Source: Pseudomonas fluorescens
GTDB taxonomy: Bacteria > Pseudomonadota > Gammaproteobacteria > Pseudomonadales > Pseudomonadaceae
Direction of reading: 5' to 3'
DNA: 64,000 nt
NCBI RefSeq assembly: GCF_902497785.1
Contig: NZ_CABVHK010000021.1
Location: 62,001 to 126,000, forward strand
The position numbers were made by a program, and so were the translations under genes. Numbering within the stretch: position 1 is the stretch's first letter; each line of letters starts with the position of its first letter. The notes beneath the pieces are model-generated. The model saw nothing but the letters and a program-made list of their open reading frames with translations, made no database searches and was not told the DNA's origin. This document shows, piece after piece, positions 27,461 to 36,182 of the stretch.

Positions 27461-28513
27461 ATGAAAAATCTCCTGCACCGATTCATTGCTACTCAGTCCG
27501 GGGCATTGCAACACCTGTGGCGAGGGAGCTTGTCGGAACGCCGCACCGTCCCGCTGGGGCGCGAAGCGGCCCCCGCTCTTCGCCTGAAGAACAGGGTCGG
27601 CTGCGCAGCCCAGCGGGACGGTGCGGCGTTCCGACAAGCTCCCTCGCCACAGGGTTTTGTTTACGCAGTATTGGCATTGCTGGCGTTGTTGCCAGTGGTC
27701 GCCCAGGCCTCCACCGCGCCGCTGCCGGGCAAGGTGTTCAAGGATTGTCGCCACTGCCCGGAAATGGTGGTGCTGCCTGCCGGCACCTTCACCATGGGCA
27801 CGCCGGAGGGTGAAGTCGGGCGCGAGCCCGATGAAGGCCCCCTGCACGAAGTAACGTTCGCCAAGCCGTTCGCCATGAGCCGGTACCAGATCACTGCCGG
27901 TGAGTGGGATCAATACCTGAAGGAAACCGGGATCACTATTCCCGACGGCGACACCCGCCCCGGTCGCGAATGCATCAACAGCAAACCCCGTTATCCACAG
28001 GGCCCGCGACAGCCGGCGGTGTGCATGAACTTTGCCGAGGTCAGCGCGTATGTCGCGTGGCTGTCGCTCAAGACCGGGCAGCACTATCACATCGTCAGCG
28101 AAGCGCAGCGCGAATATGCCGCGCGCGCCGGTTCTGCCGGGCCGTTCCCGTTTCCGTTCGATGAAGGCACCGATTACAGCATCGCCACCCATGCCAATAC
28201 GTACGGGCCCACCGACGGCTACAGCTACACCTCCCCCGTCGGCAGCTTCCCGCCCAACGCGTTCGGGATGTATGACATGCACGGCAACGTCTACGAGTGG
28301 ATTGCCGACTGCGAACACAGCGATTACGTCGGCGCCCCCACCGACGGCAGCGCCTGGGTCGAAGCCAACTGCGAAGCCTTGCAGATTCGCGGCAACGACT
28401 GGGGCGAAGCACCGGTGTTTTCACGTTCAGGCAACCGCAACAACATCTACCCGCACACCCGTGGCGACTGGATCGGTTTTCGCGTGGTGCGCGAGCTGCC
28501 GTCCAAAGGTTGA
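27461..28513 (+). CDS. pvdO: PvdO, FGE-like pyoverdine maturation protein, with a palindromic insertion in its leader
   Basis: Periplasmic formylglycine-generating-enzyme-fold protein that oxidises dihydropyoverdine to pyoverdine. The FGE domain is complete (MVVLPAGTFTMGTPEGE, MSRYQITAGEWDQYL, GMYDMHGNVYEWIADC, WIGFRVVRELP). The N-terminus is abnormal: MKNLLHRF is separated from the hydrophobic signal core (VYAVLALLALLPVVAQA) by about 50 residues, nearly all encoded by a 140-bp palindrome (27514-27653) with perfect 45-bp arms. The frame stays open, giving 350 aa, while PvdO is normally under about 300. Export could be impaired. A start at 27455 (MTMKN) is also possible. Downstream of pvdN in the same operon. 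Confidence 0.9.
   Translation: MKNLLHRFIATQSGALQHLWRGSLSERRTVPLGREAAPALRLKNRVGCAAQRDGAAFRQAPSPQGFVYAVLALLALLPVVAQASTAPLPGKVFKDCRHCPEMVVLPAGTFTMGTPEGEVGREPDEGPLHEVTFAKPFAMSRYQITAGEWDQYLKETGITIPDGDTRPGRECINSKPRYPQGPRQPAVCMNFAEVSAYVAWLSLKTGQHYHIVSEAQREYAARAGSAGPFPFPFDEGTDYSIATHANTYGPTDGYSYTSPVGSFPPNAFGMYDMHGNVYEWIADCEHSDYVGAPTDGSAWVEANCEALQIRGNDWGEAPVFSRSGNRNNIYPHTRGDWIGFRVVRELPSKG
27514..27653. repeat. 140-bp REPIN-like palindrome inside the pvdO leader
   Basis: Perfect 45-bp inverted repeats (27514-27558 and 27609-27653; arms begin CCTGTGGCGAGGGAGCTTGT) flank a 50-bp loop. A related element sits at 38646-38763, so this is a dispersed family that landed within a coding sequence without closing the frame. 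Confidence 0.9.
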
Positions 28514-28551
28514 GCCCTTCCTCCGGCGGCCGCCGCCAGTCGGTGGCCGGC

Positions 28552-28575
28552 TAAATTAAACCCCTGACCAGACGT
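28552..28575 (+). promoter_or_regulatory. Iron-starvation (PvdS) box of pvdE
   Basis: Exact TAAAT-N16-CGT match, 44 bp before the pvdE start. Confidence 0.88.
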
Positions 28576-28618
28576 TCTATTGGGTATCTGCCTCACGACC
28601 CCAAGGAACCCTGCGCTC

Positions 28619-30268
28619 ATGACCCAGCCTGCACGCGGTGCAATTCATGAATTGTTCACCCTCCTGAAACCGTTTCGACTGGTGGTCAGCCTGTCGATCC
28701 TTCTGGGCATGGTTGGCGGTCTGAGCGTGACGGTGTTGCTGGCGACCATCAACACGGCGCTGCATTCGGACAGCGGCCTGACCCAAGGCGTGGTCGCACT
28801 GTTCGGCGGTCTTTGCCTGCTGGCGTTGACCAGTTCGATCTGCTCGGACATCGGCACCAACTATGTCGGCCAGCACATCATCGCCAATCTGCGCAAAGAG
28901 CTGGGGGAAAAGGTCCTGTCGGCGCCCATCGAGCAGATCGAACGCTACCGCAGTCATCGTTTGATCCCGGTGCTGACCCATGACGTCGATACCATCAGTG
29001 ACTTCGCGTTTGCCTTCGCGCCGCTGGCCATTTCCCTGACCGTGACGCTCGGCTGCATGGGCTATCTGGCGCTGTTGTCGTGGCCGATGTTTCTGATGAT
29101 GGTGCTGGCGATTGCCATCGGCACGGGCATCCAGTTCTACGCGCAAGGCAAGGGCATCAAGGGCTTCATGGCTGCTCGCGATGCGGAAGACGAATTGCAA
29201 AAGCACTACAACGCCATCGCCGGCGGCGCCAAGGAACTGCGCATTCATCGCCCGCGCCGCCAGCGCATGTTCACTTCGGGTATTCAGGGCACGGCGGACT
29301 TCATCTGCAACACCCAGGTGCGCTCGATCAATACTTTCGTGATCGCCAAGACCCTGGGTTCGATGCTGTTCTTCGTGGTTATCGGCCTCGCGCTGGCCCT
29401 GCAATCGTTCTGGCCGAGCGCCGACAAAGCGGTGATGAGCGGCTTCGTGCTGGTGTTGCTGTACATGAAAGGCCCCATCGAACATTTGGTCGGCACCTTG
29501 CCGGTGGTCAGCCGTGCGCGGATTGCCTTCCGCCGCATCGCCGAACTGTCGAGCCAGTTTTCCTCGCCCGAGCCGCACCTGCTGCTCAACGACAGCGGCA
29601 AGAAACCCGTCGTGGTCAACAGCCTGCAACTGGACAACGTCAGCTATGCCTTCCCCGCTCCAACGGGCAGCGAAGCCTTCCGCCTCGGGCCGGTGAACCT
29701 GAGCATCGAACAGGGCGACATTATTTTCATCGTTGGCGAAAACGGCTGCGGCAAGACCACGTTGATCAAATTGTTGCTGGGCCTGTACGCGCCGCAACAG
29801 GGCGCGATCCTGCTCAATGGCGAAGCCATCAATGCGCATAACCGTGACGACTATCGCCAACTGTTCACCACGATTTTCGCCGATTACTACCTGTTCGATG
29901 ACGTGGTGCAAGGCGACCGGCACATTCCCGAAGACGCCAACAAATACCTGCAACGCCTGGAAATCGCGCACAAGGTCAGCGTCAAGGACGGCAGTTTCAC
30001 CACCACCGACCTGTCCACCGGCCAGCGCAAGCGTCTGGCGCTGGTCAACGCCTGGCTGGAAGAACGCCCGGTGCTGGTGTTTGACGAATGGGCCGCCGAT
30101 CAGGACCCGACCTTCCGCCGGATCTTCTACACCGAGCTGCTCCCGGACCTCAAGCGCCTGGGCAAGACCATCATCGTCATCTCCCACGACGACCGCTATT
30201 TCGACATGGCCGATCAACTGGTGCGCATGGAATCGGGTCGGGTGGTGGCTGAACGGGCGACGGCCTGA
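28619..30268 (+). CDS. pvdE: PvdE, ABC exporter of ferribactin
   Basis: Inner-membrane ABC exporter (cyclic-peptide/SyrD type) that moves the acylated pyoverdine precursor into the periplasm. From the ATG at 28619 (MTQPARGAIHELF), after an AAGGAA ribosome site, it is 549 aa, the expected length. Six membrane helices occupy about residues 20-300 (SLSILLGMVGGLSVTVLLAT, FAPLAISLTVTLGCMGYLAL). The ATPase half has Walker A GENGCGKTTL, signature LSTGQRKRLALV and Walker B PVLVFDEWAADQD. It lies between pvdO and fpvA as in other clusters. In P. aeruginosa pvdF lies beside pvdE; it is missing here. Confidence 0.95.
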   Translation: MTQPARGAIHELFTLLKPFRLVVSLSILLGMVGGLSVTVLLATINTALHSDSGLTQGVVALFGGLCLLALTSSICSDIGTNYVGQHIIANLRKELGEKVLSAPIEQIERYRSHRLIPVLTHDVDTISDFAFAFAPLAISLTVTLGCMGYLALLSWPMFLMMVLAIAIGTGIQFYAQGKGIKGFMAARDAEDELQKHYNAIAGGAKELRIHRPRRQRMFTSGIQGTADFICNTQVRSINTFVIAKTLGSMLFFVVIGLALALQSFWPSADKAVMSGFVLVLLYMKGPIEHLVGTLPVVSRARIAFRRIAELSSQFSSPEPHLLLNDSGKKPVVVNSLQLDNVSYAFPAPTGSEAFRLGPVNLSIEQGDIIFIVGENGCGKTTLIKLLLGLYAPQQGAILLNGEAINAHNRDDYRQLFTTIFADYYLFDDVVQGDRHIPEDANKYLQRLEIAHKVSVKDGSFTTTDLSTGQRKRLALVNAWLEERPVLVFDEWAADQDPTFRRIFYTELLPDLKRLGKTIIVISHDDRYFDMADQLVRMESGRVVAERATA

Positions 30269-30337
30269 GCACGCCAAATAAACGGATTTTCAACGAATTC
30301 AGGGGTTTGTTTTCCGGTTTTGTCGACGTGACGCGTC

Positions 30338-30352
30338 TAATAATAATTATCA
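30338..30352 (+). promoter_or_regulatory. Candidate Fur box of fpvA
   Basis: TAATAATAATTATCA matches the Fur consensus TGATAATNATTATCA at 13 of 14 defined positions, 41 bp before the fpvA start. I found no TAAAT-N16-CGT box here, so fpvA is more likely under Fur plus FpvI. Confidence 0.7.
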
Positions 30353-30393
30353 TTAACTAAAAAAACTGCACACCTTCAGGAGCGATTTGAGCA

Positions 30394-32808
30394 ATGCACA
30401 GCCCTACCCTGTCCCGCGCGCCGCTGGCGTTGGCCATCGCGCCGCACAAGAAATTCCGCACAGTCGTACCGGGTGCGTTGCTGACCCTGTTGCTGCTGGG
30501 CACGTCTGATGTCCAGGCAGCGCCGGTGAACGTCAACGTTCCTTCACAGTCGCTGGCCAGCGCACTGCAACAACTGGGTCAACAGACCGACCTGCAAATT
30601 CTCTACAGCCAGGACATGGTCAACGGCCTCAAGTCCACGGCGGTGTCGGGCAATCTGGAGCCGGAACAGGCATTGAATACCTTGCTGCTGGGGAGCGGCA
30701 TTACCTTTCAATTGACGGGCAACACCGTGTCGCTGATTCCGCTGGCCAGCAACTCCAGTGCGCTGCAACTGGGTGCAACCGCGATCTCCGGGATTGCACC
30801 GGGGCCGACCACCGAAGGCACGCGTTCCTACACGTCCGATGAAGTCAGCATCGGCAAGGGCAACATCAAGCTCAAGGACATTCCGCAGTCGGTTTCCGTG
30901 GTCACGCGCCAGCGCATGGACGACCAGAACATGAACAGCCTGCAGGATGCGATGCGTCAGGTCACCGGCGTCACCATCAAGACTTACAACTCCGGCTCCA
31001 GCCTGAACGACGTGTACATGCGCGGTTTTCTCGTTGACCAGGTGCAGGTTGACGGTGTGTCGCAACCGACCGGCCAGGGCGACATGGGCACCAGCTTCGA
31101 CCTCGCGATGTACGACCGCGTCGAAGTGTTGCGCGGCCCGTCGGGCCTGTATCAAGGCGCGGGCGAACCCGGCGGCACTATCAACGTGGTGCGCAAGCGC
31201 GCGCTGGACAAGTTCGCCATTGGCGGCGAACTGGGCGCCGGGTCCTATGACCACTACCGTTCGATGGTCGACGTCACCGGCCCGCTGAACGATCAGGGCA
31301 CCGTGCGCGGTCGCTTCATCACCGCTTACGAGAACAACAAATCCTTCGTCGACTCTGCCCAGAATGAACGGCCGATGGTCTACGGTCGGCTGGAATTCGA
31401 CCTCGACCCGTCCACCACCCTGTCGGTCGGCGGCGCCTACCAGCAGAACCACTCCACCCCGGCGTTCGGCTTGCCGGCCTTTGCCGACGGCAAGTTGCTG
31501 GACGTACCACGCTCGACCTTCGTCGATGCCAAGTGGAACACCCTGAACGAAAAAGTCTGGGAAAGCTTCGCTGAAGTCGATCACGCGCTGGACAACGGCG
31601 GTCAGTTCAAGACCACCCTCACCTACCGCGATGCCGAAACCCCGCAGCGTAATTTCACCTGGGCCGACGGTGCCGTCGAGCCCAATGGCGACAGCTGGGC
31701 CGTGGCCTATGACTACTACACCCACATCAAGACCATCGGCGTCGACAGCTTCGTCACCACGCCGTTCGAGTTTGCGGACCGCCAACACGAGTTCACCGTG
31801 GGCGCCGAGTATCAGCACCTCGACAAAGACTTCGAGTACGGCGGCGGCGAGTACTTCCCGATCAACGTCTACAACCCGGGCAGCATCGACATCCCCAAGA
31901 ACGACTACGAGCGCAACAACGGCAACTGGTCCAAGTCCGACCAGTACGGCGTTTATACCCGCGCCAAGTTCAACGTCACCGACTGGCTCGACGTGGTCGG
32001 CGGCAGCCGCGTGACCTGGTACGAAAGCAACGCCAAGAACGCCAACGCCTTCTTTAATACATTCGGCGACGCCCACACCAGCATCAACCGCAAGGTCGTG
32101 CCTTACGGCGCCATCATCGCCAAGCTGACCCCGGAATTGTCGGCCTACGCCAGCTACACGGGGGTGTTCAAACCACAAAGTGAAATCAGTACCGATGGTG
32201 GTCCGGTCGGACCGCGCAAAGGCAAGCAGTATGAAGTCGGCCTCAAGCGCGAATTCTACGACGGCCGTCTGAACGCCAGCATCGCCATGTTCCGCATCTA
32301 CGACGAAAACCGCGCTGAATACAACGCCGACTCCAATAGCTACGAAGCACAAGGCAAGGCCCGCAGCCAGGGCTGGGAAACCGAGTTGAGCGGCAACCTG
32401 ACCGACAACTGGAGCATCGTCACCGGCTACGCTTTCACCAGCACTAAACTGGTCAAAGCCGCCGACGGCACCGAAGGCAACACCTTCAGCACCATCACGC
32501 CCAAACACAACTTTAACCTGTGGACCAAATACGACTTCACCGACGGCGCACTCAAAGACTTCAGCGTCGGCGGCGGCGTACGGGTGGTCAGCAAAACCTG
32601 GTACCAGCGTGAAGTGCGCTTTGAACAAAGCGGCTATGGCATCGCCACGGCGCAGGTGGGCTACAAGTTCAACGAAAACCTGTCGGCCACACTCACCGGC
32701 AACAACCTGTTTGATCGCAAATACTACGACCGGGTGGATGCTTCGTGGGGGACTAACTTCTATGGTGATCCGCGGAATTTGACGCTGACGTTGCGGGCTC
32801 AGTATTGA
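30394..32808 (+). CDS. fpvA: FpvA, TonB-dependent ferripyoverdine receptor
   Basis: Outer-membrane receptor taking up ferripyoverdine and signalling to sigma factors. 804 aa: signal peptide (about 1-42, ending VQA), N-terminal signalling (STN) domain (VPSQSLASALQQLGQQTDLQ), plug (IKLKDIPQSVSVVTRQRMDD, VEVLRGPSGLYQGAGEPGG) and a 22-strand barrel ending in the aromatic C-terminus NLTLTLRAQY. A GGAGCGA ribosome site precedes the ATG. It follows pvdE on the same strand. Receptor and peptide synthetase type usually co-vary, so this should match the peptide encoded at 38814-64000. A diverged copy of its 3' end occurs at 34928-35048. Confidence 0.95.
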   Translation: MHSPTLSRAPLALAIAPHKKFRTVVPGALLTLLLLGTSDVQAAPVNVNVPSQSLASALQQLGQQTDLQILYSQDMVNGLKSTAVSGNLEPEQALNTLLLGSGITFQLTGNTVSLIPLASNSSALQLGATAISGIAPGPTTEGTRSYTSDEVSIGKGNIKLKDIPQSVSVVTRQRMDDQNMNSLQDAMRQVTGVTIKTYNSGSSLNDVYMRGFLVDQVQVDGVSQPTGQGDMGTSFDLAMYDRVEVLRGPSGLYQGAGEPGGTINVVRKRALDKFAIGGELGAGSYDHYRSMVDVTGPLNDQGTVRGRFITAYENNKSFVDSAQNERPMVYGRLEFDLDPSTTLSVGGAYQQNHSTPAFGLPAFADGKLLDVPRSTFVDAKWNTLNEKVWESFAEVDHALDNGGQFKTTLTYRDAETPQRNFTWADGAVEPNGDSWAVAYDYYTHIKTIGVDSFVTTPFEFADRQHEFTVGAEYQHLDKDFEYGGGEYFPINVYNPGSIDIPKNDYERNNGNWSKSDQYGVYTRAKFNVTDWLDVVGGSRVTWYESNAKNANAFFNTFGDAHTSINRKVVPYGAIIAKLTPELSAYASYTGVFKPQSEISTDGGPVGPRKGKQYEVGLKREFYDGRLNASIAMFRIYDENRAEYNADSNSYEAQGKARSQGWETELSGNLTDNWSIVTGYAFTSTKLVKAADGTEGNTFSTITPKHNFNLWTKYDFTDGALKDFSVGGGVRVVSKTWYQREVRFEQSGYGIATAQVGYKFNENLSATLTGNNLFDRKYYDRVDASWGTNFYGDPRNLTLTLRAQY

Positions 32809-32836
32809 GGGTTGGGGACGTTAAATGTTGAACACC

Positions 32837-32858
32837 ACCGGGCCGCTAGCGGCCCGGT
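32837..32858 (+). terminator. Hairpin after fpvA
   Basis: Perfect inverted repeat ACCGGGCCGCTAGCGGCCCG with one further base pair, 29 bp after the fpvA stop. The following T-tract is weak (CTGGTTTCGG), so termination is likely but not certain. Confidence 0.6.
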
Positions 32859-32961
32859 CTGGTTTCGGGCTGTATGGATATTCAATCCAGGTCCGGCCCC
32901 AATCCGCCGTGCGCCCGGATTTGATGAGGCGATGATGTGCGCGCCAGCCCCTCCAGTGCCG

Positions 32962-33849
32962 TCAGGCAAGATAGCGTGCCAGTGATTCGCCCAGCTCATC
33001 AAACACCAGCGCAATTCGACGGACTCGCCGCATGTCCTGGTGCATCGCAATCCAGACATCCACACTGAAGTCGACCCGTTGGGGCAACACCCGTATCAAC
33101 CCGTGGTGTTGCGCCAGTTGGCTCGAACAGACGCCGATGCCCAAGCCCGCCTTGAGCAACGCAAATTGCGCGAGGTGATCGTCCGTCCGGATCGAAGCGC
33201 GCTCGGGGGTGCAGATGTAACCGTTGCGGCCGAGAAACTCTATTTCCTCAAGATTACGATCAGGCCCGATCAGGGAGTATCGGGTCAGTTCCTCCGGGCT
33301 GCACGGATGCCCGTGTCGTTCAAGCAACTCTGGCGTTGCATACAATCCTATCTGCAGATCACCCAGATGCCGCGTCACAACACTCGCTTCAGTGGGACGA
33401 CGAATGCGTACAGCGACATCCGACTCTTTCAGTGCCAGCGCCTCTAGTCGGTTCGATATGCTCAGCTCCACCTCCAGGTCTGGATGGACATTGCGAATCG
33501 CTTTCAGCATGGGTGGAAGCACTTCAATTCCCAACAGCTTGCCGCTGGTAAGCCTCACAGTCCCGCCGGGCAGGCACGCCTCGGCGGAGGCAGCACGGGC
33601 GAAAGCGTCGGCAGCCATTTCCATCGTCTCAACATGGCTTACCAGCTCTCTCGCCATCTCGGTGGGGGTGAGGCCTGCGGGAGAACGTATGAAGAGGCTC
33701 ACCCCTACCTCGTGCTCCAATGCTTCGATGCGCCGCCGCGCTGTGGCCTGTGCGATGCCTAACAAGCGTGCTGCGCCAGACAGGCTACCGGTCCGGAGAA
33801 CGGCCAAAAATGCCCGCTGAGTCTCCCAATGCAGTTGAGACGAGGTCAT
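32962..33849 (-). CDS. LysR-type transcriptional regulator
   Basis: 295-aa regulator with an N-terminal winged HTH (FLAVLRTGSLSGAARLLGIAQATARRRIEALEHE) and a substrate-binding domain (GGTVRLTSGKLLGIEVLPPM). It is divergent from the GFA gene across a gap of about 120 bp and may regulate it. Neither gene is a normal part of pyoverdine clusters. It lies in the accessory patch between fpvA and the synthetases. Confidence 0.88.
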   Translation of the reverse strand: MTSSQLHWETQRAFLAVLRTGSLSGAARLLGIAQATARRRIEALEHEVGVSLFIRSPAGLTPTEMARELVSHVETMEMAADAFARAASAEACLPGGTVRLTSGKLLGIEVLPPMLKAIRNVHPDLEVELSISNRLEALALKESDVAVRIRRPTEASVVTRHLGDLQIGLYATPELLERHGHPCSPEELTRYSLIGPDRNLEEIEFLGRNGYICTPERASIRTDDHLAQFALLKAGLGIGVCSSQLAQHHGLIRVLPQRVDFSVDVWIAMHQDMRRVRRIALVFDELGESLARYLA

Positions 33850-33970
33850 ACATTTCCTATGAGCAGGTAGGCAGACTTAAACAATTCTAATGAGCCCAAT
33901 AATACCTCATGCTAGAGCGAGATCCTCTTCCCCTCACCGAGCGCATGGCGCGTAAAGGAATTATCCAATC

Positions 33971-34411
33971 ATGAAATTAGCTGGCCGATGCCGCTGTGGC
34001 GCAGTGACTTATACGTCAGCGCGGGACGTACAAATGGCGATCTACGCGTGCCATTGTCGCGACTGTCAAACCTGGAGCGGCAGCAGCTTTGCGATGCATG
34101 CACTCATGCCCGAAGACGCATTTACCGTGAGTGGTGAACCGGTGGAGTACGCTTACGATGAGGGTGGACAGCACAGCGTTCACTCGCTCTGTGGTGTTTG
34201 CCATACACGCCTTTACAACACCACGTCAGCAGCGCCGGGCATGAAGGTTCTACGTGTCGGAACGCTTGACCGCAGCCCCGACGTCACGCCAATGGCGCAT
34301 ATTTGGGTGAAACACAAACAGCCTTGGCTGTTGCTGCCGGCGGGCGTTCCGAGCTGGCCACAGAGTCCGAGTCCGGAAGGCTTCGCACAGGCCCTGTCAA
34401 ACGCGGGCTGA
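33971..34411 (+). CDS. GFA-family (CENP-V/GFA) zinc protein
   Basis: 146-aa protein of the glutathione-dependent formaldehyde-activating fold. The zinc-binding cysteines are in CRCGAVTY, CHCRDCQTWSG and CGVCHTRLY, which is the full family set. The biochemical role of most family members is unproven, so no reaction is assigned. It is divergent from the LysR gene. Confidence 0.85.
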   Translation: MKLAGRCRCGAVTYTSARDVQMAIYACHCRDCQTWSGSSFAMHALMPEDAFTVSGEPVEYAYDEGGQHSVHSLCGVCHTRLYNTTSAAPGMKVLRVGTLDRSPDVTPMAHIWVKHKQPWLLLPAGVPSWPQSPSPEGFAQALSNAG

Positions 34412-34517
34412 GCCACTGCGCGTGGGTACCCCATTCCCCGATAACTGCGCTCAGTCGGGTGCCGCAGTGCTGCATTGCACCCGCCCGGCTCTTCGAGGGA
34501 GTGGACGATTTAATGCG

Positions 34518-34927
34518 CTACTTTTGTAAGCCCTGCTCCATGATGACCGTGCGCTCGGCACCGTGAAATTCGTCCCGGACTTTTTTGAAGCCAAGCGATG
34601 CGTAAAAACCTTCGAAGGTAATTGAGGAGGGAACGCGCAGTAGCTTGACGCCCTCACTGACGGCGACTGAGTGGATCCTCGCCATCAACTGCCTTCCAAT
34701 GCCTTTCGCCTGATGGGCCGGGTCGACGAATACGCTTCGGACTACGTCCTGATCAAGGCTGGCGGTGGCGACGACGTGATGATCTATGGTCGCGACGTAG
34801 ACCTGTCGCTGGGTCAGCAAGCGTAAGACCGCTTTTGGGGAAAAGCTTTGCTCTACTTGCTCGATGATTGCCGGCGTGTAGTCCTGGGCATTGGTTTCGC
34901 GTAGCGCGGCAATGATGACGCGGCTTA
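34518..34927 (-). pseudogene. GNAT acetyltransferase, 5'-truncated copy
   Basis: The frame codes for a GNAT domain nearly identical to the complete copy at 36183-36638 (shared: LLTQRQVYVATI, DQDVVRSVFVDPAHQAKGIG, GFYASLGFKKVRDEF). Its first 15 or so residues are missing: similarity to the intact copy stops at about 34927. The DNA next to the break is homologous to the 3' end of fpvA. An internal start near 34820 could yield only the C-terminal 100 residues. Confidence 0.85.
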
Positions 34928-35048
34928 TCGTGGGGGACTAACGTCTATGGCGACCCGCGCAATTTGACGCTGACGTTGCGGGCTCAATATTGAGGGTTGG
35001 GGACGTTAAATGTTGGAGACAAACCGGGCCGCTTGCGGCCTGGTTTGG
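34928..35048 (+). pseudogene. Relic of an fpvA 3' end
   Basis: About 121 bp match 32743-32863 with roughly a dozen differences and one indel. The plus frame still codes SWGTNVYGDPRNLTLTLRAQY followed by a stop; FpvA itself ends SWGTNFYGDPRNLTLTLRAQY. Most coding differences are synonymous. It is therefore the tail of a different fpvA allele, not a recent copy. No upstream receptor sequence remains: the next DNA is the truncated GNAT gene. Confidence 0.85.
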
Positions 35049-35053
35049 TTTTT
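35021..35053 (+). terminator. Rho-independent terminator of the fpvA relic
   Basis: Stem AAACCGGGCCGC / GCGGCCTGGTTT followed by GGTTTTT. It is the counterpart of the hairpin after fpvA, with a better T-tract. It also lies just downstream of the minus-strand gene ending at 35082, so could serve as a bidirectional stop. Confidence 0.7.
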
Positions 35054-35081
35054 GGAGGTGGGATTTCAGACGGATCGGCGG

Positions 35082-35606
35082 TTAAGGAGTGACCGTTGCC
35101 GAGCTAGAGCCAGAAATGTTCTTTTCTCCGAAGCTATTAACAAAGGGAGCCTTTACAGATGATATGGCGTTGTCTTTCGCAGTATTCCATGACGATGAAT
35201 CAGCAAAAACCCAAACAAAAACTGCAACGATAACTGCGGTCCAAAAATTTCCAACAACACCAGCGGAGCCAGAGTTATGCCATTTGAAAAAACCTTTGTA
35301 CATCGGATCTTTAGGCAGTGAATCAAGCGTCAGTCTATTGATCTGCCCAGCCAACTCAGCCTTGACTCCATTTATTTTTTCGTCAGCGGCAGCCTGTAGA
35401 AACAAGTTAACTAAACCCTCTGCCTCGCGCTTGTACTTACCTATTTCATTAGACTGAAGTTTCAGCTTGGTAAACTCAACAATATTCAATCCGTTTTTGA
35501 TCGCTTCGCGCTTTTCAGCTTTGTAGATTGAGTAGGCGATCATGCCGGTAAAATCTTCACTCGTTTTAACGAGCCTTTCATGCATCTGATTGTACTGATC
35601 ACCCAT
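35082..35606 (-). CDS. Hypothetical protein with one membrane helix
   Basis: 174 aa, no family recognised. The N-terminal two thirds are charged and helical (MHERLVKTSEDFTGMIAY, KREAEGLVNLFLQAAADEK). A hydrophobic segment (GVVGNFWTAVIVAVFVWVFA) lies at about 115-135, then a polar tail rich in Ser and Thr. Base composition is clearly lower in GC than the flanking genes. Its start overlaps the 3' end of the 70-aa gene upstream by 8 bp, so the pair is probably coupled. Signs of horizontal acquisition; function unknown. Confidence 0.65.
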   Translation of the reverse strand: MGDQYNQMHERLVKTSEDFTGMIAYSIYKAEKREAIKNGLNIVEFTKLKLQSNEIGKYKREAEGLVNLFLQAAADEKINGVKAELAGQINRLTLDSLPKDPMYKGFFKWHNSGSAGVVGNFWTAVIVAVFVWVFADSSSWNTAKDNAISSVKAPFVNSFGEKNISGSSSATVTP

Positions 35607-35811
35607 CTTTGAAAACCTTTACCTCGTTGTCAGCGTTGTATTTATCGATCACCTTGATCATCATCTCGTTGAATTTTTTTGACGAGACTTTACCTACAAC
35701 AGCTTTCGCCATATCGCTGGGGATATACCCAGAAATGACTCTGTCATTAATTTTTTCGGCGAGAGACTTATTTCTCAATCCAACCGTTTTTAGAAACGAG
35801 TCAAAAAGCAT
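35599..35811 (-). CDS. Small hypothetical protein
   Basis: 70 aa, basic and probably helical (LRNKSLAEKINDRVISGYIP, FNEMMIKVIDKYNADNEVKV). No family recognised. It overlaps the next gene (35082-35606) by 8 bp on the same strand and shares its low GC content. The arrangement of a small soluble protein before a membrane protein resembles two-gene accessory modules, but I cannot assign one. Confidence 0.55.
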   Translation of the reverse strand: MLFDSFLKTVGLRNKSLAEKINDRVISGYIPSDMAKAVVGKVSSKKFNEMMIKVIDKYNADNEVKVFKDG

Positions 35812-36182
35812 GGCCTACCTCCATTCGCTTGTTTTATTAATCATAGCTTTCAGAGTTCCATTCAGAGCTGAATTCACGAGCGGCGTGCCAACCTCTACCC
35901 TGTTGGCGACTCGCCTTACGACCACCTATGCCATCTGCCAAAGGTGCTCCCACGCTATACCCTGAGCTTCCGAACGCCAAGCCTAAAAACACGTCGGATT
36001 TTTTCCCGATATTTACGTGATTCACCTCGAATGTAGGAAACACAAAAGCGTAGTTAATGCTGTCCGTTGTCGTTAGCGGGGCTTTCGGCAACCGCGCAAG
36101 CAATCTGCACCGGCATCGACCATCCTTGATCACATAGCGGGCACCCAAAGTGAACTCAGCGACGAAGTCGATGCGTGGCGCG
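35812..36182. other. Gene-poor gap with one copy of a dispersed repeat
   Basis: No convincing gene. A minus-strand open frame crosses it but runs through the GNAT 3' end and lacks family features. About 100 bp (35930-36030) resemble 36686-36800: both contain CGCCAAGCCTAAAAACA and end with a CACCTCG/TACCTCG stretch before TGTAGGAA. This may be an intergenic repeat family or the remnant of a duplicated gene. Confidence 0.5.

Noticed and set aside
30544..32628. 694-residue minus-strand frame
   Set aside because: Antisense shadow of fpvA, with no domain signature and no plausible start region.
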